DNA from: Sparassis latifolia
Lineage: Eukaryota; Basidiomycota; Agaricomycetes; Polyporales; Sparassidaceae
Assembly (NCBI GenBank): GCA_018466975.1
Contig: CM031559.1
Coordinates: 1,302,001-1,366,000 of the forward strand
Reading direction: 5' to 3'
Length of the DNA stretch: 64,000 bases
In this document: positions 23,408 through 33,647 of the stretch, in pieces
Layout: every line of letters starts with the position of its first letter
Position numbering within the stretch: position 1 is the stretch's first letter
Notes under the pieces: model-generated
The model's input: only the letters and a program-made list of their open reading frames with translations
Told to the model about the DNA's origin: nothing
Database searches by the model: none
Position numbers and translations under genes: made by a program

Positions 23408-24780
23408 CTACATATCTCCTGCTTCCGACGGTGTCACGCTGTTCATCGGAAACCCTTCAGTATACAATGAACCTGTTCCATCGAAGTCAGAGAATTGTGG
23501 GTCCGTTTGAAGGTCAGGGTAAGAGAACGCTATCTCGCGCACGTCGTAATTAGCGTAGAAGTCATGAGAGTGGGGACAACCTTCTATCGTGTGGCCAGGT
23601 GCTTGTTTTCCACAGTAGTAGCAATGCATCCTGTTAGATAGCAATGCAGGACATGCGTTCGGGTCATGAGATGCGGGGACAGATTGACAGATTACGCAAA
23701 TGGAAAATGAGCAGGTATACTTCGGATGGGTATACTGTCCGCAGAACACGCACTGGGGGTGTGGTTGTTGATACGCGATGTATGCTGAGATGGTTCAGTG
23801 TGGCCCAATGAGTGCGCCATGGAGAAGGCAGGAGAAAACGGGGAGATGTTCCTTCCAGGCTCACTTTCTCCTGGATCTACGAGAGTCTGAGATGATTGAT
23901 CCGAGTGTCCAGGTGTTTCAGTCTGCACCGCATTTTCTGTGGTCATCAGGGATAACCCTTCGGCATGATGGTTGGGATTGTCGCTAAAGTTCCACTCCGA
24001 TATGTAATCTGGAGGGGTGTTTGGACGCAACGGTCGTGTGATGGAAACACCATCATGAGTCGCTGCTGGAGCAGAAGATGTTGAGGTGCCTTCGAACAAA
24101 TTGGATGGTTGTGGGGTAGGAACCGCCATGGGATCGAGATGCGATGGTCGCGGTAGAGGTATGGGGGGTGTTCCTTCTTGCAGGGTTTCCGGCGACATAT
24201 CTGTTAGAAAGGTAGAGAGGAATGGCTGCGTGGCATCTGCATCTAGCTCGATGAGTCATTGATATGAGTTCGTCTGGGCAAACATCAAGGCTAGTGTTTC
24301 CTCCTGTCACTGAATCCTATCTCCCATGCTCAATGTCAATGCCTCCATTCTCTCTGTGTATCGTCATGTTCCTGCTATCGCGTGTTGCATGGAGATGATT
24401 TCTGATTTGGCAGCTTGTTGCGAATGGATGATCCTAAGCGTATACTGCGCGTGAGAGTTGTCCAATGCAGTTAGGGCTTGGAGATACAACTCCTCGTATT
24501 CTGCAAGTACACGGACTGCCCTTGACTCATGGAGCTCACGATTCGTCCAGGGCATGTCGGGTAAGGATGGCGTGGTGGCTCTAGAACGTATGAGATTGAT
24601 CGAGTCAACTACGCCAATGATGAAGTCTTCTAAGTCACCGATAGTTCCAATTTGTTGTGAGAATCGGAGATGGGCCCTAAGGTTATCTTGTATGTCATGT
24701 GCTGGTACTCCCCTAAAGTTCCTAGGGTGTGGCGAGGGAGTCGGAGAAGTTTCAGAAAAGTAGTCATTGATAACAGATTA
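23408..24780 (-). pseudogene. Extra ORF of the Gypsy element with three zinc-knuckle motifs
   Basis: Between the chromodomain stop and the 3' LTR there is a further minus-strand coding region. A short helical segment (AEYEELYLQALTALDNSH) lies at 24364-24555. A Pro/Ser/Thr-rich part lies at 23692-24198. A Cys/His-rich end lies at 23408-23770, after a frameshift. That end contains one canonical CX2CX4HX4C knuckle (CVFCGQYTHPKYTC) and two CX2CX6HX4C variants (CVICQSVPASHDPNAC and CYYCGKQAPGHTIEGC). The position is that of an env-like third ORF, but the protein resembles a nucleic-acid-binding nucleocapsid instead. No membrane segment is seen. It may have been a regulator or chaperone of the element RNA. 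That role is inferred. Confidence 0.7.
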
Positions 24781-24807
24781 CGCTCCAGATGATGGCATAG
24801 TGGAGGT

Positions 24808-25209
24808 TCAGAAGTGGTGAAGGTCCATGTGGGCGATTGCTGAGATACGATGCAGGTGTCGTCGCCTTTTGTATTCCCCTAGTAGTCCCTCGGCATTTGT
24901 CAGATTCATTTCGGGTTCCCATGAGTTCTCGGCAGAAGCGTATCCTTTCCACTTGACCAGGTATTGGGTCCGACCATATCTTTGTCGGTGGTTTAGGATT
25001 GCTTCGACTTTGTATTCCTCGTGCTCTTCGATAAGGTCAGGTGGTGATCTCGTATCATTTGGGCCATGGATCTCTGTTTCTTTGTAAGGTGATAGAAGGC
25101 TGGCATGGAATACGGGGTAGATTCTCCATCCTCGTGGTAGGGTCAGGCGGTAGTCCACGGGGCCTATGCGTTCTTTAATAATAAAGGGGCCTTCACGTTT
25201 CAGAGCCAT
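24808..25209 (-). pseudogene. Integrase C-terminus with chromodomain (Gypsy)
   Basis: The segment has the GPFIIKERIGPVDYRL motif and a proline-rich hinge (YPVFHASLLSPY), as in the GPY/F module of Gypsy integrases. It is followed by a chromodomain with YKVEAILNHR, YLVKWKGY and NSWEPE and the aromatic-cage residues in place. The frame then stops at 24808. The chromodomain defines chromoviruses and tethers integration to modified histones. It is separated from the upstream integrase ORF (25193-25561) by a frame change at about 25200. Confidence 0.92.
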
Positions 25210-25608
25210 CTTCCATGTCAGGTACCCGATGTTCAGGTTCTTTGTGTTGAGCCAGACCTTCTGACCTTTGCGAAGTGTGGTGAGCCTTTCCTGATCTGTT
25301 CTGCCATATGCTGTTTGCTAGCTCGTGCATGGCTAGGACCTCATCTCGAATCTTCTGGAGTTCAGATAACCGAGTTTTCACCGAGGATACATTTGTCCTA
25401 GGGAGTACCGACGGGATTTCGTGTGGTTCGTATCCCATCATCATGCAGAATGGCAATATCTTCCGCGCTGAGTGTTCGCGTATGTTATGGCAGAATTCGA
25501 GGTCCAGTAGTTGGTCTACCCATGACTCGGGGTTATTACCGCAGTAGAGTCGGAGGTACACTTCTAGTTTCTGGTTAATGTGCTCCGTTTCTCCATCTGA
25601 CTGGGGGT
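25193..25608 (-). pseudogene. Integrase core, second part (Gypsy)
   Basis: This is the continuation of the integrase after the fold-back insertion. [13 protein letters not shown], containing the catalytic glutamate region of the DDE triad, starts at the insertion border at 25608. [13 protein letters not shown] follows, then the C-terminal helix. The frame changes at about 25200 before the chromodomain part. Interrupted, so non-functional. Confidence 0.9.
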
Positions 25609-26820
25609 GGTAGGCTCATCTTTGTCAGTTATGAAAGATAATCTTTTCTATCAATAAGTAGCAAATTTTTATAAGAATTGCTACTTTTAAGTAGACTTAT
25701 TTGTAGGTGCATAGATTAACTCAGGATAATCGTAATATAATCTTTCAGATAATCTGAGGATAATCTTCTGGATAATCTGAGAATAATCTGAAGATTAGCA
25801 ATAAAATACAATTTTAACTTTGACACTAGCCAGGATTGAACCCTGGACCTTAGGTTGATTTTATAGAATATAATTCCAAGTGACACTTTAGACCACTTGA
25901 CCATTAGGCCATACATTACAACTATCTTATATTAAATTAGACATCTTTTTCTTGAAAAAGACTTAGCCAAATTCTGTCTATTAGAAAAGAGTAAGTAAAA
26001 GACACTTGACTTTTATCATAGATAGACAAGACTTATAAAAAAACATTACTCTGAGTCTTATAGTCTTTTCTAATGCTTGCAGCCTTCATATAATGTACAA
26101 TATGTAATTAATAGAATATATGTTTCTACAATTACTTCAGCAAAACAGAACTTTGCTATACAATTAGAAGATAGCTATAAAGGTCTTGTATACATAAGTG
26201 CTCAGTCTATAATATAATAGACTCTAGAGTATAAGCCTAAAATGAACAAATAAAATACTGTCTCTCAATAACTTGTTATATATTATAGATGACTATATTA
26301 AGATACTCTATAGTACTGCATGATAGTTTACAAAAACTGTAAGCTGTAGAACAAGACTATAATAGGATGCAGAGTACTGTTTGTCTATAAGTCTTGTCTA
26401 TCTATGATAAAAGTCAAGTGTCTTTTACTTACTCTTTTCTAATAGACAGAATTTGGCTAAGTCTTTTTCAAGAAAAAGATGTCTAATTTAATATAAGATA
26501 GTTGTGATATATGGCCTAATGGTCAAGTGGTCTAAAGTGTCACTTGGAATTATATTCTATAAAATCAACCTAAGGTCCAGGGTTCAATCCTGGCTAGTGT
26601 CAAAGTTAAAATTGTATTTTATTGCTAATCTTCAGATTATTCTCAGATTATCAGAAGATTATCCTCAGATTATCTGATTATCTGGAAGATTATATTAAGA
26701 TTATCCTAAATTAATCTATGCACCTACAGATAAGTCTACTTAAAAGTAGCAATTCTCATGAAAATTTGCTACTTATTGATAGAAAAGATTATCTTTCATA
26801 ACTGACATCACTGGTAGGCT
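25609..26820. mobile_element. Fold-back element with outward tRNA-like boxes, inserted in integrase
   Basis: The insertion at 25617-26812 (1,196 bp) is flanked by GGTAGGCT on both sides (25609-25616 and 26813-26820); a 9-bp reading with a preceding T also fits. Excision restores the integrase motif [10 protein letters not shown]. The arms (about 25617-26045 and 26377-26812) are near-perfect inverted copies sharing TGTCAGTTATGAAAGATAAT near each end. Each arm holds a tRNA-like module: A box 26512-26530 and B box GGTTCAATCC 26581-26590 on the plus strand, with the mirrored pair at 25893-25911 and 25833-25842 on the minus strand. Both point outward. It encodes no protein. Confidence 0.9.
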
Positions 26821-27281
26821 GTACTCATCGAGGACCTGATTCCTAGTATCCTGCATAGTTCTTGGAATACGTGTGATGCGAATTGTGTTTCTCTATCAGA
26901 AATCAGTTTGTCTGGGAGTCCGAATCGGGAATAAACTTTTTCGTGGAAAAGTTTTGCCCTTTGATCCGCCGTGACCGTCTTCAAGCAAGGACAAAGAATT
27001 ACCCCCTTCGTAAGGTCATGGTCTACCATGACCATGAGAGAGTCAAAACCACGTGATACTGGTAGGTCCGTGATGAAGTCAACGGATGAACAGGAGAATG
27101 GTAATGCATTTGGGGTTGCTGCTATTGGCATCGGGAGGGGTTTAGTAGGGTGCATATTGATCTTCATCTGTTGGCACTCTGCACATCCTTCCACATAGGC
27201 ACATACTGCAGAATAAAGTCCTGGCCACCAGAAATCGTGTCGTACAAGTTCGAGGGTTTTGTAAGAACCCGGATGTCCCAT
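26813..27281 (-). pseudogene. Integrase zinc-binding domain and core, first part (Gypsy)
   Basis: The minus-strand frame shows the His/Cys zinc-binding remnant ([20 protein letters not shown]), then the DDE core with VDFITDLP as the first catalytic aspartate and [13 protein letters not shown] as the second. It ends at STAYQ, where the fold-back element interrupts it. A short gap with a frame change separates it from the RNase H part upstream. Confidence 0.92.
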
Positions 27282-27317
27282 GGCCGGTGTGTCATGGTAT
27301 AATTTGATAATATCACA

Positions 27318-28160
27318 TCAGAGAGGTTGTACTGGGGGTACATATATGTGTCCTTGGTATTGGACAAGCCTCTCACTGATTTTCCAATCATCGAGGGCTG
27401 ATTTCATTGGTGGTGGTCCTTTGTTCTGTAAGGCCTGAAGCGCATCGTGAACGACTTGATCTTTAATTGAATGTGCACAAATGTCCTGGTATAATTGTGT
27501 CGATATCGAGTGTACGAATAATACTTCTGGGAGAAGGATGCGATCTTCATTATCGTGATCCCGGTCGCCTTTTCCAAGCAAACGGGATAGGGTATCCGAT
27601 TGTATTATTTGCATTCCTGGAATGTGCACCAGTTGGAGTTCAAACTGTGATAAAAAGAGACTCCATCGTGCTTGGTGTCTATTCAGCTTCTGGGCCGTCC
27701 GGTAGTAGGTCAGGTTTTTGTGATCGCTGTGTATTACTATTGGATGAGGAGAGCCATCAAGGTAATGGCGCCATTCTTCAAGGGCACGAACAATTCCTAA
27801 TAGTTCTCTGTCATAGATCTCGTAGTTCCGTTCAGCTGGGTTAAACGATTTTGACAAATAGCCACATGGGTGGAGGTCTCCGTTGACATCGGTTTGTCTT
27901 AACACCGCTCCTGTAGCCACAAGCGAGGCATCAGACTCGATGATAAAGGGTTTCGTCTTATCTGGCATGAGGAGCATGGGGGCAGAGACAAACTTTGCTT
28001 TGAGCGTATCGAATGCTTGTTGGCAGTTGGGGGTCCATTCCCATATCGGTTTCTTTGTCGTCATTGTGAGATCTGTGAGCGGTCGTACTATCTCGGAATA
28101 ATGATCGATGAACTTCCTGTAGAAGTTCGCAAAACCAATGAATGCACGGACGGCTTTCAC
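27318..28160 (-). pseudogene. Reverse transcriptase thumb and RNase H (Gypsy)
   Basis: The ORF opens with [15 protein letters not shown] and the PLTDL segment typical of the connection after RT. RNase H follows: [34 protein letters not shown] and [11 protein letters not shown] with the expected acidic and histidine residues. It ends in the LSRL-type linker and [14 protein letters not shown]. It is separated from the RT ORF by a stop codon near 28180. Confidence 0.92.
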
Positions 28161-28310
28161 CGTTGTTAGTTCTGACCAGTCCTAGATTCCTTTCAACTTG
28201 ATCAGGTCCATTCTAATATGGTCCGGATGTATGATCATCCTAAGGTATTCTACTTCTTGGGAGTTGAACGTGCATTTCTCCGGTTTGATGAACAGATCAT
28301 TTTGCTTGAG

Positions 28311-29054
28311 TCATTCTAGGACTCGAAGTGTACGCTGTCGATGTTCTTCCATGTTATTCGAGAAGATAAGGATGTCGTCCATGTAGATGATCATCCATCC
28401 TTCGTCGATCAGGTCCTTAAAGATTTTGTTCATCATTTTCTGGAATGTCGCCGGGGAGTTGCAAAGTCCAAAAAACATCATCGTTGGTTCATATAGTCCT
28501 CGATTTGTCTTGAACGCTGCTTTCCACTGATCGCCATCTTTGATCTGTACATTGTTATATCCGTATCGAAGGTCCATTTTTGTAAAATAGCATGCTCCCT
28601 TGAGTTTGTCGAGGAGTTCTGTGATCAGAGGAAGTGGGTAGGCATTCTTAACTGTTCCTTCATTCAAGTATCGATAATCTTGGCAAGGCCTAAGGCTCCC
28701 ATCCTTTTTTCCTACGAAGAAGAAAGGGGATGCCATTGGCGATATCGATGGTCGAATATATCCTTTTCGTGTATTCTCATCTAGGAATTCATCGAGTGCC
28801 GTCTGCTCTTTAGGGGATAGGGGGTAAATCTTGCAGTCTTTTGATACAAATTCTGGTTTTAAATTGATAGCATGGTCCCATGCCCGTGAGCTCGGGAACC
28901 ATTCTGCCACTTTCTTTTCGAAGACATCTTTGTACCCCATCAGGTAGGAGGGGATGAGCTCTTTGAGCTTCTTCTTCGCTCCTCCTGCCTTTTGGATTGC
29001 TTCTTGTACCAATTCTTGCGATTTTCTGCTAGACTTGTAGAGCAGCGTGTCCAT
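28311..29054 (-). pseudogene. Reverse transcriptase (Gypsy)
   Basis: This contains the RT fingers and palm: [42 protein letters not shown] and the catalytic [11 protein letters not shown] box with its YMDD aspartates. The catalytic residues are intact, although the frame is broken upstream and downstream. A stop separates it from the protease ORF at 29094. Confidence 0.95.
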
Positions 29055-29093
29055 GCCGGTGTTACATAGCCAAGTGTTTTGTGGGATACTAAA

Positions 29094-29861
29094 TCACCCA
29101 GATCGCGTATCCCTCATTATCCGACCTATACAGGGTCCTGAGGTGGGTTTGTTACCACCTCGAGTTGGGCATTCAGGAGTTGCTATATCGCCTTGCAGGT
29201 CAAAGATTGCCAGCACCAGTTCACCTTGGATATCTGAGATAAGCAATTCGCTGTCCTCCAGTTCGATCCTGTAATCGTGAATTCCTAGTTCTGGGTCTCC
29301 TGGTTTAACTCGATTTTCCGGATGTTCTGGATCGTTATTTTTCCAGGATCGTCCATTATCGTCAATCGGTCCGATATAGGGGGCATTTACCGCCTTTTTG
29401 ACCTTTGGTTCATTATCTCGGACTGTTTCGACAGTGGGTTTTCTCCAATCGTAATCTAGTTCGCCGGTTTCCCAGTTAATCCGAGGGTTCATCGCCTGAA
29501 GCCATGGTAACCCGAGGATAACCTCATCCTTTCCTAGGTTGGTAACATAGTACTGGAATACTTTTTGTTTTCTTCCAGCCTTTGTACGTTTCCATACACA
29601 GTGCGTTGCATATCCTAACTTGTTTGGAGTACCGTCAGCATTAAGAATCCTAATCGGTTTTGGGAGTCTCTCCTGGTGGTACTTCATTCGTTCGATGAAC
29701 GCTTTGTCCATAAACATTCCTCCAGCTCCTGAGTCCAATAGAGCAGAGATATCAGCACTTTGACTCAGCACACCCAAAGTAATAGGAACATGTATCGATT
29801 TTCCCAGGAATTCACATACAATTACATTGGGGTGACGAGTCAGTAGTGACGGTACTGACAC
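29094..29861 (-). pseudogene. Aspartic protease region (Gypsy)
   Basis: The minus-strand frame contains the retropepsin active site ALLDSGAGGMFMD, the flap-like ILNADGTPN segment and the VILGLPWLQAMNP motif. It lies in the -1 frame relative to the gag/CCHC ORF that stops at 29864. Either a -1 frameshift connects gag and pol or a mutation separated a single polyprotein; no canonical slippery heptamer was visible. The ORF ends at 29094 after an acidic linker. Confidence 0.9.
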
Positions 29862-29863
29862 TG

Positions 29864-31012
29864 TTACAGCCCATTGGATCCAAAATCCGATCCTTCTAGT
29901 TTCCTGATCCAGTCGTTATGTTCCTTCTGCATCTTTTGTAACTCCTGGAATAATTCAGAGATGTCGCTGTCAGAAATGGTCATTCTTTTGACCGATGTGG
30001 TGTCTTCTTCAATGTCTTTTATCTTCGAGGTTGAGGGTTCCCCTTTGGATTCCTCGACCTGTATCTCCTTGCACGTTCCTGAAGTGTTTCCGGGGTTCTT
30101 CGGCTTCTTCTTAGGGCAATCACGTGAGCGATGTCCTTGTTGGTGGCATTCAAAGCAGAGTCCTCCTTTGATGTGCCTGTCGCGTTCTTCTTGTGACATG
30201 CGATCAACATCCATGGCATTAGGGTCTCATGTAGAGACGGGTCCCTTCCTCTGTTGTTGCCCCTGCTTCTGCTGCTGCCTGCTAGGGCGACTGTTCTGGA
30301 ATTTTGTATACATCTGCATTGACTTGGTTTGGTTGTCAATTTCAACCGCCTTCTTGTACCACCCTTCCATATTGGTGGGGAGTGGGTTGACGTTCATGAT
30401 TCGCTCGAGAAGTCGACGGGATAGTCCAATTTTGAAGTAATGGAGGCGTGCTGGGTATTCCGTGATTTTGGCCTTTTTCATAAGTACCAGGAACGAGTTA
30501 ACATAATCCTGTACTTCTCCCATCTGACGAAGGGATTCAAGGTCTTTCATCGCTGATCCCATGGGATCGGTCTCTTGGAATGCTTTGTTGAAGTTGATGA
30601 CCCATGCGTCGAAGGTTCCATAGTCCTTCAGCTTTCCTAGGTCGTCGGTGTGGTCATCGTACCACATCTCAGCCCATGCTTCGGCCGTTCCTCCTCTCAT
30701 GAAGGACATCGCAAATGCGATCTTCTTCTTGTTGCTATTGTAAATTTCGTCATTGATGTTGACATACGTCTAAACCCTTTGTAGGAATATCTTTGTTTTG
30801 CTCGTATCTCCCGAGAAGGGTTTGGGTTGGGAGAGTTTGAGCTCAGTTGGCTTTGGTGTTGTCATCGTGAGAAACGGATTCGAGACGATGTGTCTGTGGA
30901 CTGGGATCGCAGAAAAGGCTGCTGCAGGTATAAGCTGTGCGGGGATTAGTGCAGGGGTTGCTGTCTCCGCTTCTGGTCCTGCTTCTGATTCTGCTTCTGA
31001 TTCTGTTGCTGC

Positions 31013-31054
<42 letters not shown>

Positions 31055-31410
31055 GCTAATGGGTGTCCTGGGGTTATTTTGTCAACTCCTTGTTGTATTT
31101 CTGCTGGGTCGAGTAGTTGGTTAACGTTTCGTCTTGCTTCAGTGTAAATCGCGAAGCGCTCTGCTTCGTTTGGATAGTCTCTGGCGAATTCTTCAAAGAT
31201 TCTTCAGTAGGTTGCTTCATCCGATGCAAGCCTCCAACCCGGTCTTCCTTCTCTGATAGTCAGGAGGGCTCTGAATTCTCTCGATGACGAGCCTCGGTGG
31301 ATTGGATGTCCTAGATTTTCATCCCACCTTATCGACGAAGGTCGAGGGCACGAAAATTCTTCTAGTCCTCGAAAATCCAGTGCATTAATGTTTTCCTAAC
31401 CTTTCCGCAC
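29864..31410 (-). pseudogene. Gag with polyglutamine tract and CCHC knuckle (Gypsy)
   Basis: Gag is read from about 31400. An N-terminal segment with RWDENLGHPIHRG has one stop near 31205. It is followed by a CAG-repeat-encoded Gln tract (31012-31052), then a stop near 30773. The retrotransposon gag domain (GGTAEAWAEMWYDDH, FNKAFQ, LSRRLLERIM) is at 30227-30709. An in-frame TGA at 30227-30229 lies where the neighbouring frame continues (NAMDVDRMSQEERDR). The knuckle CFECHQQGHRSRDC then follows. The TGA may be a decayed CGA. Several stops make gag non-functional. Confidence 0.85.
31012..31052. repeat. CTG/CAG trinucleotide microsatellite in gag
   Basis: About 13 uninterrupted CTG triplets on the plus strand (CAG on the coding minus strand), extended on the left by variant CTT/GAT triplets. 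In the gag frame it encodes a polyglutamine run continuing into a Gln/Lys/Asn-rich stretch. Confidence 0.95.
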
Positions 31411-31511
31411 CCTGGGTAACTCGCCCTGCTAGATGTTTATCGGCTAAGGTTCATCGGGTTTCTGTAAACGTAGTTCTGCTCTAAACCTGAAAAGGTTGAG
31501 CAGTATCGGAT

Positions 31512-31524
31512 AGTCTCGATCTTA
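31512..31524 (-). promoter_or_regulatory. Putative self-priming primer binding site
   Basis: On the minus strand the first internal bases after the 5' LTR are TA followed by AGATCGAGACT. This 11-mer is complementary to AGTCTCGATCT inside the LTR (31677-31687), which starts about 33 nt after the first T of the TATATAA box and thus near the expected 5' end of the transcript. No complement to a common tRNA 3' end (TGG...) is seen. The arrangement is that of Tf1-like elements, in which the RNA 5' end primes reverse transcription. Confidence 0.65.
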
Positions 31525-31966
31525 TGTTACGCTGAGGCATACCACTTGTCCGAGGTTCGTCGAGCAAGTACTAAGTCATTCAACGACTAAGTAAATGCGA
31601 GTCAAGAATCGAGAGTCAAGAAGATCACACAAGGACTAAGTGATAATCCCGTGTATTGAGAGGTAAAGTAACCAGATCGAGACTGGGGTTTCAGTCGATG
31701 ATCTCAGCCTTATATACTAATAGTACATGCTGAGTAATACATGCCAGTAATGGCCGAGTCAGTGAGTACCCTCACAGTGAGGGATGAGTCAGTGAGTACC
31801 CTCACAGTGAGAGATGAGTCAGTACAGGTTCTAGACTATGGTGTCATGGTCTAGAGAGAGAGTCCAGATCGAGTCGAGAGATATCGAGACTCAAAGTCTC
31901 GGGTCAACGCGTAATCATACAACGTAATTGAAAAAAAAGATAGGTACTCAACGTATCGTTGTAACA
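31525..31966 (-). repeat. 5' LTR of the Gypsy element
   Basis: The LTR is 442 bp, bounded by TGTTAC and GTAACA. In the element sense it contains a TATATAAGGC box near 31710-31720, followed by AACCCCAGTCTCGATCT. The duplication GACAG follows at 31967-31971. Confidence 0.95.
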
Positions 31967-33261
31967 GACAGCGAGGACCACACATACCAAAGGGTGGTGT
32001 AAAATTGTAGTACATCATCGCCACTTGTACTCCATATATGCTGATAATAAAACTGGGCAATGAGATCCTGTATTTGCAGCAGATGTTCAATGGAGAGAAA
32101 GTTGCATGCTATCTTGATCACATTCATCTCATTGCTGACCTGAACTCATGAAATTACTTTTACAATCTTAGAAGGGAGCCTGAAAAATCAGACCTGATGT
32201 GGGCAGCCAGCTGGGATGAATACCACATCTCTCAGATGTTGATATACTGTAGGTTTTCGACCAATCCAGATGAGGGTGTGATCACAGACAGCTTTGTCAT
32301 GATCCAGACAGGCAGACAGGCTGGACATTCTCTACATGTTCTGAATGTCCTCACACTGCAAGCCCCAGGAAATTTGCCCAAAATGGCTAATGATCACATC
32401 TGGACACCACCTATGTGACACTAGACAGAGTGTTGGATTCTGGAGGACCATCACAAATGCTATAAGAGGTTCAATCCTTGAGCTGGCACTTTTGAGGGTC
32501 CTGAAAATGGGCATTTTTGGGGATTTTCATATAACATTTTTCCAAAGGGGTCATTTTGGGAAAAAATTTATATCAAACCTCACCTAGAGGCCAATTCAGG
32601 GGAAATTCAGGATCGAACATTTAAACACAGTCCTAGTGTACCCATAATGTCTGTACACTTCAATGCTGCAGCCCTAGTTAATGTATAAAGACAGTTTTAC
32701 CTTTTTAACACCCTTCTTCACTGACACTGTGCCTTCCTCTTGTTTACATTTGGGATGTGCTTCAGCAGCCTTCAGAAGTGCTTTCACACAGGTCTTGAGC
32801 TGTAGCTCAAGTGTTTTGAGTTGATTCAACCTCTCCTCCCTGGCTACTCTGAAGATTTCTTTGTACTTATTAACTAAGCATAATTTCACTTGTAAGTTGT
32901 GACTACTACTGTTGAAGCCCAGAATTATCTTGGAAGTCGGTACAACAAATGGTATTCAAAAACCTCGTGCAGTTCGGTAACTGTCAGTATGACTCATCAC
33001 CAAAATGTACTACTTTTGGGGTTTTGTCCTCCAGCATTAAATTTTTCAGTCCGTATTTGGGGGGTTGTGAGATCTAAGAGTTGTGTCCAAGAGGGTCCCA
33101 ATTCGGGGATCTGGATCAAACATTTCGGCCTCCGAGGTCAATTTTCGGGAATTCCGGGATTGGGGCTCAAAGTGCATTTGCAGTAGTCCTGATTCCGGAC
33201 AGGCCAAGGTCCTTGTGACCTGTGACCATCCGGATTGCCAGTCGAAAACCTACAGTATGAC
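31967..33261. other. Non-coding flank with traces of a split ORF
   Basis: Minus-strand sequence next to the Gypsy border (31967-32090) continues the ORF found at 22541-22924. A second possible fragment of the same gene, a Lys/Glu-rich helix, lies at 32674-32889 (EIFRVAREERLNQLKTLELQ). No other gene was recognised. The rest, up to the MITE at 33262, is unassigned. Confidence 0.4.
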
Positions 33262-33647
33262 TAGTGTCTAGCATGGGTATTCCATGGGTGTGGGTCAGCT
33301 ATGGGTCTGTATGGGTCAGGACCCATCATGGGTATCCCATGGATTGCAGTGTGGGAGTCATAGTACAATAGTAGTATGCATGTCTTTGTGTCATCATCTG
33401 CCATGCTTTCAGAGTGATGAGATGGGTCTTCTGAGCTATGTGTGATACCAGGTTTGAATTACCTCATAGAGGTACTATACAGTTATGCCACCACCACACT
33501 GCTGGAACCCTATGTTTACAACAAACCCATAAGATGGCCCATGGGTTTCCATGGGTTACTCACTGCTGACCCACACCCATACTCATGGATACCCATACTT
33601 ACAACCCATGTGGGTTAGTGATACCCATGCCATACACTAAGTATGAC
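33254..33647. mobile_element. hAT-type MITE, copy 2, with 8-bp target duplication
   Basis: The element at 33262-33639 (378 bp) is the reverse complement of the MITE at 517-888 with few differences. It is flanked by AGTATGAC at 33254-33261 and 33640-33647. The same TAGTGT...ACACTA ends are present. It cuts the JmjC fragment to its right. Confidence 0.93.

Larger units (their letters stand above)
22925..31966 (-). mobile_element. Complete but inactive Ty3/Gypsy chromovirus
   Basis: This is a full-length LTR retrotransposon read on the minus strand, flanked by perfect 5-bp duplications GACAG (22920-22924 and 31967-31971). Its order is 5' LTR, gag, CCHC knuckle, protease, reverse transcriptase, RNase H, integrase, chromodomain, an extra zinc-knuckle ORF and 3' LTR. 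Gag has internal stops, PR and RT are separated by a stop and frame change, and the integrase is split by a fold-back element at 25617-26812. Without that insertion the element is about 7.8 kb. The chromodomain places it among chromoviruses, which often integrate into heterochromatin. Confidence 0.95.

Noticed and set aside
26510..26600. Genuine tRNA gene in the fold-back arm
   Set aside because: A and B boxes are present but the sequence cannot fold into a proper cloverleaf by eye and is mirrored in the other arm, so it is a repeat-borne tRNA-like module.
30798..31124. Plus-strand ORF with polyalanine
   Set aside because: It is the antisense of the CAG-repeat region of gag.
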